A stretch of DNA of 64,000 bases from an uncultured Candidatus Melainabacteria bacterium. GTDB lineage: Bacteria > Cyanobacteriota > Vampirovibrionia > Gastranaerophilales > Gastranaerophilaceae. Under the pieces are notes generated by a model. That model was not told the DNA's origin. It searched no databases and was given only the letters and a program-made list of their open reading frames with translations. Below are positions 8,299 to 16,542 of the stretch, one piece after another. The DNA lies in the NCBI GenBank assembly GCA_947364235.1, contig CANARY010000004.1, positions 158,809 to 222,808 on the forward strand. The letters run 5' to 3'. Each line of letters begins with the position of its first letter. The stretch's first letter is position 1. A program made the translations under genes and the position numbers.

Positions 8299-9171
8299 GT
8301 GAAAATAGAAGCTGAAAAGAAGTTTGCAGCAGCTCTTTCGATAACTTCTAATGCTGTTATTATAGGACTTAAGATTGCAGCAGGAATTGTTTCCGGAAGT
8401 ATTAGTATAATATCGGAAGCTATCCATTCTGTTTCAGATTTTCTGGCATCTGTACTTACTTTTTTTGCTGTAACCCGCTCTGCTGAGCCTGCTGATAAAG
8501 AACATCCCTTCGGACACGGAAAGTACGAAGATATGTCGGGGTTTATTGAAGGCGGTTTGATAATTTTTGCAGGGCTTTATATTGTGTATGAAGCCGGTCA
8601 AAAACTGTTTTTTGGGTACTATACAAATTCTAATCCTCTTATTGGAATTTATGTTATGGCGCTGGCTGTGGCTGCCAATTTTTTAGTCAGCAGGTATCTT
8701 TTTTATGTCGCAAAAAAATCTGATTCTATATCGCTTTATGCTGATGCACAGCATTTGAGTACTGATGTTTATTCTTCACTTGGTGTACTTTTAGGGCTTT
8801 TATTGATTAAATTTACCGGCATGGCTATTTTAGACCCGATTATAGCTATTATTGTGGCGTTGATTATCTTAAAAGCAGGATTTTCGATTTCACGCGAAAC
8901 TTTAAATAATCTTCTTGATGGTTCTATTTCGACTGACGATATTAATAAGATAGAAGAAATTTTACATAATAATCCAGTTATAAAAGGCTGTAAAAGCTTA
9001 AGAGGCAGAAAAGCCGGACAGTGTAAAGAAGTTGAAATTACACTATTGTTCCATTCTGATATGAAACTAGCTTGCTGCCACAATATTTGCGACCAGATAG
9101 AAGATGAAATAAAATCATCCCTGGGTAATGTCTCAGTTATAATTCATGCAGAACCTGCCGAAAATTGTTAA
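8299..9171 (+). CDS. Cation diffusion facilitator (CDF) transporter
   Basis: A 290-residue metal/H+ antiporter of the inner membrane, likely exporting Zn2+, Fe2+ or Mn2+. Both metal sites of the family are visible: HSVSD in helix 2 (H43/D47) and DAQHLSTD in helix 5, plus HPFGHGK in the loop. Six membrane helices occupy about residues 8-205, and a small cytoplasmic ferredoxin-like domain (about 210-290) ends with His/Cys-containing segments (CCHNIC). The start is GTG, 2 nt after the kdsD stop, with GGAG inside the end of kdsD, so the two are translationally linked. Substrate cannot be fixed; HxxxD in both sites resembles Zn/Cd/Fe-type members. Confidence 0.92.
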   Translation: MKIEAEKKFAAALSITSNAVIIGLKIAAGIVSGSISIISEAIHSVSDFLASVLTFFAVTRSAEPADKEHPFGHGKYEDMSGFIEGGLIIFAGLYIVYEAGQKLFFGYYTNSNPLIGIYVMALAVAANFLVSRYLFYVAKKSDSISLYADAQHLSTDVYSSLGVLLGLLLIKFTGMAILDPIIAIIVALIILKAGFSISRETLNNLLDGSISTDDINKIEEILHNNPVIKGCKSLRGRKAGQCKEVEITLLFHSDMKLACCHNICDQIEDEIKSSLGNVSVIIHAEPAENC

Positions 9172-9184
9172 CTTCTGTAACGAT

Positions 9185-9213
9185 TTGCATTTCATATATC
9201 TTGTATATATAAA
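9185..9213 (+). promoter_or_regulatory. Candidate promoter for the 164-aa gene
   Basis: TTGCAT (9185-9190), a 17-nt spacer and TATAAA (9208-9213), then AGAGGTAAG as ribosome binding site before the ATG at 9247. It lies right after the CDF gene. Confidence 0.6.
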
Positions 9214-9246
9214 AAACAGAGTTAACATGATAATAGAGGTAAGTAT

Positions 9247-9741
9247 ATGGAAACGATTGCTTCTCCAACCCCAATTGATACATCTATGTTCGCAGATTTT
9301 GCTGCTCCTGTTGTTTCTGCTCAGAGCAGAAATATTGTTGAGCGTGTTGTTCCGGAAACAGAAAAAGAATCAGGACAAACGTATCGTTCTGATGTTCAGG
9401 ATGATTATACAGCAGCTTATCGTGAGGTAGAAGAAAGGGAAGCTAAGGAATATCGAGAGCCAGAGACGCGTGAAAGAGAAGAAAGTACGCAGCAGGATTT
9501 GAATGAGTATTATTCAAAGCTTGCTGCTGGTAATTATATTTCTGCTGATTATTCGCATGCTGACCCTGTTGCGGCTGCATCAAGCGGAGTTAAGCAATCT
9601 GCTGCTAATCTTCAAAATGCAATGATTGAAGCTGTTCAAAAAGGGATGAGTATTGAACACGCTTGTAATATTAGAAGTGCTAAGGCAGCTTACGAAGCTA
9701 ATGTAAGAACATTAAAATCTACAATTAGTATTTCTGCTTAA
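9247..9741 (+). CDS. Hypothetical protein with disordered acidic middle
   Basis: I do not recognise a family for this 164-residue protein. Residues 1-30 are Ser/Thr/Pro/Ala-rich without a signal sequence. Residues 40-85 are a run of Glu/Arg/Tyr (EVEEREAKEYREPETRERE). The last 60 residues are Ala-rich helix ending in a segment (AAYEANVRTLKSTISISA) that faintly resembles the C-terminal helix of flagellar rod proteins; I would not call it one. It has a good Shine-Dalgarno and its own promoter. Its TAA overlaps the stop of the convergent zinc-ribbon gene by 4 nt (9738-9741). Confidence 0.7.
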   Translation: METIASPTPIDTSMFADFAAPVVSAQSRNIVERVVPETEKESGQTYRSDVQDDYTAAYREVEEREAKEYREPETREREESTQQDLNEYYSKLAAGNYISADYSHADPVAAASSGVKQSAANLQNAMIEAVQKGMSIEHACNIRSAKAAYEANVRTLKSTISISA

Positions 9742-10352
9742 CGAATAAGAAAAAGAATTTCGTTATAAAAACGCAAAACAAAGACGATAATCAATAGTAA
9801 GATAATTAGCATTACTGCTTGAGGTGATTTCCAGTCAAAATATTCGTGTACGTGATAGACTCTATCTTTGTAAGTGTCGATGTAGTGTATTAAATAAAGT
9901 ATATTAAAAATTATCATATAATGCGGATTAAAAGGTATTTCTACATTATATGTTCTAAGGGTATATTTTTGAATGATTCTTAGAACTCTATATGTTAGAG
10001 CAATATAAATTATGCACTGCAGAAGTGTAAACAAAGCCAGAAAAGCTGCTTGTCTGTAAAAGAAAAACAGGTAAAAACCTCCGTTTATAGCAAGTAAAGT
10101 TACGAGCCAGTTAAGCTTAAGACAGTCTTTCTTGCCGTCAGAAAGTTTGTTAACGGCTTTTCCATTTATGAAAAACCAAATAGTAGAGAAAAAACCAAAA
10201 GTAAGAATATCGATTGCCAAAAATGGTCCAAACTCTTTGAACTTTATACCAGGAAGTTCCGGTTCTTTAAATAATGCCCCGCATTGTTCACATTTCAAAG
10301 CGTCTGTTTCAATAAGATTTCCACAAAACGGACAATTAATTTTTTCGCTCAT
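9738..10352 (-). CDS. Zinc-ribbon membrane protein
   Basis: This 204-residue protein begins with a zinc ribbon (CPFCGN at about 8-11 and CEQCG at about 23-26) and continues with about five hydrophobic segments, including FLAIDILTFGFFSTIWFFI and a C-terminal VMLIILLLIIVFVLRF. The architecture resembles DUF4234-type small membrane proteins. No catalytic motif is seen. A role in sensing or assembly at the inner membrane is only a guess. The upstream region to nth (10353-10419) has AGAGAG as Shine-Dalgarno and nothing else of note. Confidence 0.78.
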   Translation of the reverse strand: MSEKINCPFCGNLIETDALKCEQCGALFKEPELPGIKFKEFGPFLAIDILTFGFFSTIWFFINGKAVNKLSDGKKDCLKLNWLVTLLAINGGFYLFFFYRQAAFLALFTLLQCIIYIALTYRVLRIIQKYTLRTYNVEIPFNPHYMIIFNILYLIHYIDTYKDRVYHVHEYFDWKSPQAVMLIILLLIIVFVLRFYNEILFLIR

Positions 10353-10419
10353 TACAACTCTCTTTTTTATTTATTATATCATGAGCACATTATTTAGCAA
10401 TTGTGCAGTGCATAGACTC

Positions 10420-11046
10420 TTATAAAATTTTCTTGCAATATTCAGCTATTGGACATTCAGGGCATTTTGGATTTATAGGTTTGCAGACGTTTTGGCCGTG
10501 AGTTACCATAAGTGTATTAATATCTATCCAGTGTTTTGTTGGAAGTTTTTCCCTGAGTGCAAACTCTGTTTCTTCCGGATTTTTGGTTTTAAGGTACCCA
10601 AGACGGTTAAAAATCCTGTGAACGTGAACATCAACGCAGATAGCAGGCTTATTAAAGCCTCTAGAAAGCACAAGATTTGCGGTTTTCCGTCCGACTCCGT
10701 TGAATTTGATTAACTCTTCGATTTCATCAGGTACGATACCGCCGAGTTCTTCGTCAATCCGGCGTGAAAGCTCAATTATTTGACGCGCTTTGTTTTCGTA
10801 AAACCCAACAGGATAAATGGCTTCTGCAAGTTCTTTTATCCCTACTTCCTTCATTTCGTGAGGTGTTTTGGCAAGCTCAAGCATACGAAGTGTTGCAGGA
10901 TAAGTTGTGCGGTCGTTTGTTCTAAGGCTTAAAATACAGGAAATCAAAACAAGATACGGGTCGTTGAATGTGTCCATAAGGTTCACAAATTCGCTTCTTG
11001 TCTGTTTTGCGTCTTTTAATATTTGTACGATTGCATCTATATCCAT
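10420..11046 (-). CDS. nth: Endonuclease III-like DNA glycosylase/AP lyase
   Basis: Base-excision repair enzyme removing oxidised pyrimidines. The helix-hairpin-helix FNGVGRKTANLVL carries catalytic K121, D139 lies in VDVHVHR, and a [4Fe-4S] cluster is formed by C188-x6-C195-x2-C198-x5-C204. Length 208 is normal. The N-terminal part reads LSLRTND where E. coli has LSAQATD, so substrate preference could differ. Start is 3 nt after the speB stop, so nth is the second gene of a speB-nth operon. Confidence 0.92.
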   Translation of the reverse strand: MDIDAIVQILKDAKQTRSEFVNLMDTFNDPYLVLISCILSLRTNDRTTYPATLRMLELAKTPHEMKEVGIKELAEAIYPVGFYENKARQIIELSRRIDEELGGIVPDEIEELIKFNGVGRKTANLVLSRGFNKPAICVDVHVHRIFNRLGYLKTKNPEETEFALREKLPTKHWIDINTLMVTHGQNVCKPINPKCPECPIAEYCKKIL

Positions 11047-11049
11047 TGT

Positions 11050-11886
11050 TTAAATCGCCATTAATAGTTCTCTAATCACTTTTGTTGCAACTGCTGTTGA
11101 TGCTCCGCTTGAATCATAATCAGGAGCAAGCTCAACAACATCAGCGCCTACGATATTGAAATTTGAAAGATATTTAAACCATCCGACAAGTTCTTTAAAA
11201 TCTAGCCCGCCGACTTCTGGAGTGCCGGTTCCCGGCATTATTGAAGTGTCTAATACATCTAAATCGACTGTAATAAAAATATTTTTGTCTTTAAAGCAAT
11301 CAAGCTCGGAATGTTCGTGTATTAAAGTATTGTGTTTTTTCATCAATTCAAACTCTTCTTTCATTCCTGAGCGAATTCCGATTTGTTTAAGGTTTTCAAA
11401 TCCTACAATTTCTGCAGAATGACGGATTACAGCTGAGTGAGAAAGCGGTTCTCCAATGTATTCTTCTCTTAAATCAGTGTGTGCGTCGAAATGTACAATT
11501 GCAAGGTTATCATAAAATTTTGATACAGCTTTGATTTCAGGTAGAGTAACAAGATGCTCTCCGCCGATACCAAAAACTCGTTTTCCGTCACGATAGATTT
11601 CTTCTACGTTTTTTTGGATTAAATCAAGTGATTTAACAGTATTTCCAAGCGGGAATTCTAAATCCCCTGCATCGTGGAAATTACAGTCTTCAAGATGTTT
11701 ATCAAAATAAGGAGAATATTCTTCTAATCCCCAGCTTGCAAGTCTTATTTGTTCCGGGGCAAATCTGGAGCCGGGTCTGTATGATACAGTGCCGTCAAAC
11801 GGCATTCCGAGCATTACAATATCAGAACTTTCATAATCACTGTTCTGTCCCATCCAATTTCTATCTAAAAACGGTCCTGTTAACAT
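11050..11886 (-). CDS. speB: Agmatinase (ureohydrolase family)
   Basis: SpeB hydrolyses agmatine to putrescine and urea. The binuclear manganese site is visible as GGEH (about 103-106), HFDAHTDLR (about 142-150) and VDLDVLDTS with PGTGTPEVGG after it. Length 278 is typical of bacterial agmatinases. AGGAG lies 5 nt before the ATG. Arginine decarboxylase is not in the window, so agmatine supply is unresolved. A related ureohydrolase activity (arginase, guanidinobutyrase) cannot be excluded from motifs alone. Confidence 0.9.
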   Translation of the reverse strand: MLTGPFLDRNWMGQNSDYESSDIVMLGMPFDGTVSYRPGSRFAPEQIRLASWGLEEYSPYFDKHLEDCNFHDAGDLEFPLGNTVKSLDLIQKNVEEIYRDGKRVFGIGGEHLVTLPEIKAVSKFYDNLAIVHFDAHTDLREEYIGEPLSHSAVIRHSAEIVGFENLKQIGIRSGMKEEFELMKKHNTLIHEHSELDCFKDKNIFITVDLDVLDTSIMPGTGTPEVGGLDFKELVGWFKYLSNFNIVGADVVELAPDYDSSGASTAVATKVIRELLMAI

Positions 11887-11959
11887 CTTTTTCTCCTTTT
11901 TATTTTATTATAGCAAAAAATTTTTTTACTGGTTTTAGGGTAAATAGAAAGGAGAAAAA

Positions 11960-12283
11960 ATGTCAGAAATATCATTCAAATCAACATACAGAATACCGCT
12001 TGTAGAACAAAATGTTTCAAGAGCAAAAAGGCAGGCTCTTAAACAAATGGCATCAAAATACCAAAATGTTTTATTCCCAAATGGAGAACAAGGAAACGTC
12101 AGAGTATCAATTCGTAAAAGGCTTGATGAAGGATTTGAACAAAAACTTCGCCAATTAGGCTTCAAAGTTTTTCAGAAATTTGAAAGGCACAATATACCAA
12201 AAACTGATGGGAAAATGGATTATTATATTTTAGAAGAAGCAAGCAAAGGCAATTATAAACAATTTGGTAAACAAAAAAGATAA
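11960..12283 (+). CDS. Small basic SFK-type hypothetical protein
   Basis: A 107-residue, Lys/Arg/Gln-rich protein without signal peptide. It begins MSEISFKSTYRIPL; the SFK patch near the N-terminus recurs in the FKG protein at 31137 and, from memory, in many short proteins of Gastranaerophilales. The middle (SIRKRLDEGFEQKLRQLGF) looks like an amphipathic helix pair. A strong Shine-Dalgarno (AAGGAG) precedes the ATG. It diverges from speB with 73 bp between. I cannot name a function; nucleic-acid binding is possible from charge only. Confidence 0.75.
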   Translation: MSEISFKSTYRIPLVEQNVSRAKRQALKQMASKYQNVLFPNGEQGNVRVSIRKRLDEGFEQKLRQLGFKVFQKFERHNIPKTDGKMDYYILEEASKGNYKQFGKQKR

Positions 12284-12290
12284 AATAAAA

Positions 12291-12318
12291 GGCGGGCTGA
12301 GTATTTACTCAGCCCGCC
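12291..12318. terminator. Bidirectional intrinsic terminator
   Basis: A 13-bp perfect stem (12291-12303 with 12306-12318) around a TT centre, AT-rich tracts on both sides. It separates the SFK gene from the convergent PPi-PFK gene. Confidence 0.88.
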
Positions 12319-12331
12319 TTCTTGTATAAAA

Positions 12332-14011
12332 CTATACTTTAGCTAATTTAGCTTCGCTTTCCAAAGCAAGAGTAACTGTTGTAATGTCGCAAACAGAAGA
12401 AGGTCCAAAGTACTGAATAGCACCAGGGAATAAATATCTGTCGTTCATAGCCCAGTCTTCTCTATTAGCTTCAAGTTTTTTGAATACAGGTCCGCTGAGT
12501 TCTACAAGAGCTTTTTTGATAACCGGTTTCATTTCACCATGGCGTCTTTCCATATTCATCATCATTGTAAGAGGTACACCGCCTGCAATCCAATCGTTAG
12601 CAGGTTCTGTAAGGTTTCTTACTGATGATAAGTAGCCTGTTAAGCCGAAGTTAATCAAAGCAAATGCGTTGAAGCCAAGTGAATAGCAGTAGTCAGCATC
12701 AAAGTTAGAAGGGAATGCACAGCGTCCTTCATAACCGAAGAAGTGAGACTGAGTTGAGAACTTACCGCTGAATTTGCCTTCTTTTTTCATATTTGCTAAT
12801 TTTTCTTCTACCATAGAAATCAAAAGTTTTTCAGTTTCGATTTTAGAAACTTGAACGTTTCCGTGCGGGTCTCTGTCCATTAATAACTGAGATTTGATTA
12901 AAGCTGGTAAAGATTTGAATACACTTGAATTTTCGCTTGAAAGTGAGTTTTCAATAATAGCAATTTTTTCAGCGTCAGAACCTTCTGAATATTTAGAATC
13001 TTTTTCTAAAGAAGGCATAATGTCGTTTAAGTTTGCAATCATGGCTTTAAGTTCAGGAATGAACTCGATTAAGCCTTCAGGAATAACAGCAATACCGAAG
13101 TTTTTGCCGTTAGCAGAACGTCTTGCAACGATGTCTGAAATGTAATCAATGATTGAAGAAAGTGACATTTTCTTTTGCTCAACTTCTTCTGAAATCAAAG
13201 TGATGTTTGGCTGTGTTTGAAGAGCAGCTTCCAAAGCAACGTGAGAAGCGCTTCTGCCCATGATCTTAACAAAGTGCCAGTATTTTTTTGCAGAGTTAGC
13301 GTCTCTTTCAATGTTACCAATAAGTTCCCCGTAAGTTTTAGTAGCTGTATCAAAACCAAACGAAATTTCGATTTGTTCGTTCTTCAAGTCTCCGTCAATT
13401 GTTTTAGGGCATCCGATTACCTGAATGCCGGCGTTGTTTGCAACAAACCATTCAGCAAGAAGTGCTGCGTTTGTATTAGAATCGTCGCCGCCGATGATTA
13501 CAACAGCAGATATGTTAAGTTTTTTGCAGACTTCAAGAGCTGATTTGAATTGTTCTTCTGTTTCTAATTTAGTTCTGCCTGAACCGATGATGTCAAAGCC
13601 GCCAGTATTTCTGTAATCGTTAATGAATTCGTCGTTAAATTCAACGTATTTGCCTTCGATAATGCCGCTTGGACCGCCTAAGAAACCGTAAAGGCTGTTA
13701 GCTGGGTTAGCTTGCTTTAAAGCATCATAAAGCCCTGCAATAACGTTGTGTCCGCCAGGAGCTTGTCCGCCGGAAAGTATAACACCTACGTTTCTGATTT
13801 CGCTTGATACAGATTCAGTAGAAGTTTGGAATGTTACGGTTGGTTTACCATAAGTGTTTTTGAATAATTCCTTGATTTCTTCTTTGTTAGCAACAGCTTC
13901 TGTTGCTGAACCTTCTTGAGAAATAAGATGATTAATACCATTTGCCAATGAAGCAGGAAGCTTTGGCTGGTATTTAAGTCTCTCGATTTGTAATGGTGAT
14001 AAATTTGTCAT
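12332..14011 (-). CDS. pfp: Diphosphate-fructose-6-phosphate 1-phosphotransferase
   Basis: PPi-dependent phosphofructokinase catalyses the reversible phosphorylation of fructose 6-phosphate with pyrophosphate. Residues 174-178 read GGDDS, with Asp where ATP enzymes have Gly, and 202-209 read PKTIDGDL, with the Lys typical of PPi use; MGRSASH at 251-257 is the sugar-phosphate loop. At 559 residues it is of the long PFP class found in plants, spirochaetes and some anaerobes. AAAGGAAA precedes the ATG. With PEP carboxykinase in the same window this fits a PPi-saving fermentative glycolysis. Confidence 0.94.
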   Translation of the reverse strand: MTNLSPLQIERLKYQPKLPASLANGINHLISQEGSATEAVANKEEIKELFKNTYGKPTVTFQTSTESVSSEIRNVGVILSGGQAPGGHNVIAGLYDALKQANPANSLYGFLGGPSGIIEGKYVEFNDEFINDYRNTGGFDIIGSGRTKLETEEQFKSALEVCKKLNISAVVIIGGDDSNTNAALLAEWFVANNAGIQVIGCPKTIDGDLKNEQIEISFGFDTATKTYGELIGNIERDANSAKKYWHFVKIMGRSASHVALEAALQTQPNITLISEEVEQKKMSLSSIIDYISDIVARRSANGKNFGIAVIPEGLIEFIPELKAMIANLNDIMPSLEKDSKYSEGSDAEKIAIIENSLSSENSSVFKSLPALIKSQLLMDRDPHGNVQVSKIETEKLLISMVEEKLANMKKEGKFSGKFSTQSHFFGYEGRCAFPSNFDADYCYSLGFNAFALINFGLTGYLSSVRNLTEPANDWIAGGVPLTMMMNMERRHGEMKPVIKKALVELSGPVFKKLEANREDWAMNDRYLFPGAIQYFGPSSVCDITTVTLALESEAKLAKV

Positions 14012-14071
14012 AAAAGTTTCCTTTCTTCTTTGACAAAATTATATCATGAAGAAAAGAAAAATTTACGAATA

Positions 14072-14470
14072 TTATTGAATTATGTCTTCTTCATTGAAAT
14101 ATATCAACTTGCCTTTTTGCGGAACCCATTCGGCATCAACAATATATGAATTGCATTTTTTTAAAGCACCGTCTTTAAGCCCGAACTTTGTTCTTATATC
14201 AGCAATAGTTTCAGTTCCGCTTGTTTGATAAGTATATTGTGCTTTGCGCTCAATAAGGCCAAAAAAGAATTTTTCACCAGCTTTGTATGTTAGTGTACCT
14301 GCCTTTTTGGCACGATTAATATTTTCTTTCGTTGTTGAAGTTCTGTTGTAGTCATCAGAATAACTTCCTGATACAGGTGTTGTATCCGTTTTTGTTTGTG
14401 GTTTAGTCTGTGTTGTTACGGTAGTCATTTTAGCACTTTGATATGCTGCATTAATTGAAAGGCTGCTCAT
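14072..14470 (-). CDS. Small protein with a LysM-like C-terminal region
   Basis: Residues 1-50 are Ser/Thr/Gln-rich and probably disordered (TTVTTQTKPQTKTDTTPV), with no signal peptide. Residues about 80-127 have the outline of a LysM domain: YTYQTSGTETIADIRTKFGL, ALKKCN, and a final PQKGKLIYF, matching the xVxxGDTLxxIAxxFG...LxxxN...PGQxL pattern. LysM binds peptidoglycan or chitin. GGAG precedes the ATG. Its upstream region shares an element with the far right end of the window (see 14489-14516 and 63946-63974). The LysM call is by eye. Confidence 0.72.
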   Translation of the reverse strand: MSSLSINAAYQSAKMTTVTTQTKPQTKTDTTPVSGSYSDDYNRTSTTKENINRAKKAGTLTYKAGEKFFFGLIERKAQYTYQTSGTETIADIRTKFGLKDGALKKCNSYIVDAEWVPQKGKLIYFNEEDIIQ

Positions 14471-14488
14471 AAAATACTCCTATCTCTA

Positions 14489-14516
14489 ACGTGGTTATAT
14501 TAATAAAGTATTTTTA
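14489..14516 (-). promoter_or_regulatory. Upstream element shared with the right end of the window
   Basis: On the minus strand GGCAATTTT is followed after 11 nt by ATACTTTAT and then by AGAGATA and a GGAG ribosome binding site. The same words with the same 11-nt spacing occur near 63946-63974 on the plus strand. Possibly an alternative-sigma promoter; coordinates are approximate to a few bases. Confidence 0.45.
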
Positions 14517-14550
14517 TGAGAAAAAATTGCCTTTTTGTTTTTATTTACTC

Positions 14551-15345
14551 CTAAAAACCATTAAGCAAAAGCAAGCTGGCCCAGATTACAATAATTCCGG
14601 ACATAACTCCTGCAATTGCATAATGCCAGTCTCCGTATTCGTGTGAAAGCGGCAATAAAGTATCAAATGATATGTAAATCATAATTCCTACAACTGCAGC
14701 CATAAAAAAGCCGACAAATACTTGAGGCAGGAACCAGTGTAAAAGAGCAAGCCCGATTAGCGCTCCTAAAGGTTCAGTCATTCCTGTCCAAAACGAATAC
14801 CAGATTGCCATTCGTTTTTTACCTGTTGCATGGTAGATTGGAAGTGCAACTGCAATACCTTCCGGAATGTTGTGCAATGCGATTGCAAGAGCAACAGATA
14901 TTCCGATGGTTACATCTTGAGAGGTTACGAGGAAAGTGCCTAAGCCTTCAGGAAAATTATGTACGGCAATTGCAATTGCTGTAAGAAGTCCTGCTCTTTT
15001 GATTTTACTGTGCCTTGTACAGTTCTCGCATCCTTCTGTCAAATCCTCTTCAACGTGGTCAGGCAGAAATGTATCAATCAGCTTGGATATAATTACACCG
15101 GCGATAAATCCCCAGAACATAATCCAGTGGTAATCAATCGGATAGTAGTTTTTTAGTAATTCTTCTGCTGTTGAAAGGATTTCTGTGAAAGAAACAAAAA
15201 TCATTACTCCAGCTGAAAATCCTAAGCCAAGAGAAAGGATTTTTAAATTATTCTTTTTAACCAGAAAAGTAATAAAACCTCCGATTACAGTGGCTAAACC
15301 GGCTAAAAGAGTCATTAATAAAGGTATTTTCCAGTTTTCAATCAT
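14551..15345 (-). CDS. zupT: ZIP-family metal transporter, ZupT-like
   Basis: Divalent metal importer (Zn, Fe, Mn) of the inner membrane. From the ATG at 15345 it has 264 residues, close to E. coli ZupT (257). The N-terminus MIENWKIPLLMTLLAGLATV aligns with the first ZupT helix. Helix 4 holds HNFPEG and helix 5 HNIPEG, the metal site. A TTG 17 codons upstream would give a longer form, but the ATG sits 6 nt after an extended -10 (TGT then TATACT, 15352-15360) with TTGCAA 18 nt further, so I choose the ATG and a leaderless message. A short Cys/His loop (CENCTRHSK) lies between helices 3 and 4. Confidence 0.93.
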   Translation of the reverse strand: MIENWKIPLLMTLLAGLATVIGGFITFLVKKNNLKILSLGLGFSAGVMIFVSFTEILSTAEELLKNYYPIDYHWIMFWGFIAGVIISKLIDTFLPDHVEEDLTEGCENCTRHSKIKRAGLLTAIAIAVHNFPEGLGTFLVTSQDVTIGISVALAIALHNIPEGIAVALPIYHATGKKRMAIWYSFWTGMTEPLGALIGLALLHWFLPQVFVGFFMAAVVGIMIYISFDTLLPLSHEYGDWHYAIAGVMSGIIVIWASLLLLNGF

Positions 15346-15351
15346 AAAATA

Positions 15352-15381
15352 AGTATAACACGAAAAAATAAGTGCTTGCAA
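15352..15381 (-). promoter_or_regulatory. zupT promoter, leaderless
   Basis: TTGCAA (15376-15381), 18 nt, TATACT (15352-15357) with TG at the extended position, then 6 nt to the ATG. No Shine-Dalgarno fits in the gap. Confidence 0.7.
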
Positions 15382-15438
15382 AAAAAAATTCAGCAAGTTA
15401 TATTAATTTATGTCAGCAATGATTTGATAATTGAATAC

Positions 15439-15516
15439 GGGAGCGTAGCTCAGTCTGGTTAGAGCGCATGCCTGTCACGCATGAGGTCGCGAGTTCGAGC
15501 CTCGTCGTTCCCGCCA
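15439..15516 (+). tRNA. tRNA-Asp (anticodon GTC)
   Basis: A complete cloverleaf: acceptor GGGAGCG/CGTTCCC, D-stem GCTC/GAGC, anticodon stem CATGC/GCATG with loop CTGTCAC (anticodon GTC at 15474-15476), T-arm with GTTCGAG, discriminator G and encoded CCA (15514-15516). G73 is the normal identity base for tRNA-Asp. Confidence 0.97.
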
Positions 15517-15524
15517 TTTAAAAA

Positions 15525-15540
15525 GAAGCCTTAAGGCTTC
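15525..15540. terminator. Terminator after tRNA-Asp, shared with the LysR gene
   Basis: GAAGCC-TTAA-GGCTTC with T6 after and A4 before. It ends tRNA-Asp on the plus strand and the LysR gene, which stops at 15545, on the minus strand. Confidence 0.88.
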
Positions 15541-15544
15541 TTTT

Positions 15545-16435
15545 TTATTGAAGTTTTTTCTGCAAATGATTTAGAAATACTTTTGCAGCTGGAGAAAATG
15601 CCTGATTCTTTTTCCAGACAATGTCTAACCCTGATTCAAGTTTTGGATAAAGCGGGCGAAAGCATAATCCGCTTTCTTCGGATGTGTCTGCCAGCTTGTC
15701 GAGTGTAATTGCAGTTCCTACTCCTGCTTTAACCATTACTGCTGCGTTATAAACAAGGTTATAAGTGGCTGTGATATTTAATTTTTCAAACTCATCTCCG
15801 AACCAATCCAAAAAACCGCTTTCTTTTGAATATTTTGGAGACATTTGGCGTGAAGCAAGAAGAGGTATGTTGATTAAATCTTGCATTGTAATTTTTTCTT
15901 TAAGCGCCAGCGGATTGTCTTTTCTTGTAATTATTCCCCAGACGTCTTTTTCCGGTAAAGCTATGTTGTCATATTTTGATAAGTCTACAGGCTGGATTAA
16001 TACTCCAAAATCTAACAGTCCTCTATCTAATTTTTCCATTACATCTTCTGCGTTTCCGCTATATATATGGTATTTGATATCCGGATATTCCTGCTGCAGC
16101 TCTTTAATGACTGCTGCAATGTATTTCATGGAATCAGTTTCACCGCTTCCGATATAAATATCACCGCTTATTGCATCTGAGATTGATAGAAATTCTGCTT
16201 CTGTTTTTTCAACCATTTCAACAATTTCTTGTGCTCTTTTTCTCAAAAGTAAACCTTCGGCAGTAAGTGTTAACTGATGCTTTCCTCTGATTAAAAGTTT
16301 CTGTTTCAACTCGCGTTCCAAGTCTTGCAGCTGACGGGTTAAGGTTGGCTGTGTCAGGTGAAGAGAGTTTGCAGCTTTTGTTATTGAGCCTTCTCTTGCT
16401 GCTGCTAAAAAATATTTTAAAACACGAATTTCCAT
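15545..16435 (-). CDS. LysR-family transcriptional regulator
   Basis: A 296-residue LTTR. Residues 1-60 form the winged helix-turn-helix (MEIRVLKYFLAAAREGSITKAA with LHLTQPTLTRQLQDLE), the rest a periplasmic-binding-like effector domain (about 90-290). It is divergent from an alpha/beta hydrolase, its most likely target. A T-N11-A box (16461-16473) overlaps its own -35, so negative autoregulation is expected. The ATG follows TATAAT by 6 nt, with no Shine-Dalgarno, so the mRNA is probably leaderless. The inducer is unknown. Confidence 0.94.
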   Translation of the reverse strand: MEIRVLKYFLAAAREGSITKAANSLHLTQPTLTRQLQDLERELKQKLLIRGKHQLTLTAEGLLLRKRAQEIVEMVEKTEAEFLSISDAISGDIYIGSGETDSMKYIAAVIKELQQEYPDIKYHIYSGNAEDVMEKLDRGLLDFGVLIQPVDLSKYDNIALPEKDVWGIITRKDNPLALKEKITMQDLINIPLLASRQMSPKYSKESGFLDWFGDEFEKLNITATYNLVYNAAVMVKAGVGTAITLDKLADTSEESGLCFRPLYPKLESGLDIVWKKNQAFSPAAKVFLNHLQKKLQ

Positions 16436-16441
16436 GCTTTG

Positions 16442-16470
16442 ATTATAAAATTTTTAAATATGCCCGTCAA
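16442..16470 (-). promoter_or_regulatory. LysR-gene promoter, leaderless
   Basis: On the minus strand TTGACG (16465-16470), exactly 17 nt, TATAAT (16442-16447), 6 nt, ATG. A near-consensus sigma-70 promoter whose start point would fall on the start codon. Confidence 0.8.
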
Positions 16471-16476
16471 GCATAT
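16458..16476. promoter_or_regulatory. LTTR box (T-N11-A) operator
   Basis: ATATGC-N7-GCATAT contains T (16461)-N11-A (16473), the LysR recognition pattern. It covers the -35 of the regulator and lies about 70 bp before the hydrolase ATG. A weaker CATA/TATG pair (16472-16485) follows. Confidence 0.7.
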
Positions 16477-16542
16477 AAACGTATGTAATATAAGTATTTG
16501 TTATTTATTGATGAATATAGATAATAAAATAAAGGAGCTAAT

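Noticed and set aside
9247..9741. Flagellar rod protein (FlgB/FlgC-like) on the basis of the C-terminal helix
   Set aside because: Only a short YEANV-like stretch matches and the rest of the protein has no rod-protein features or flagellar neighbours.
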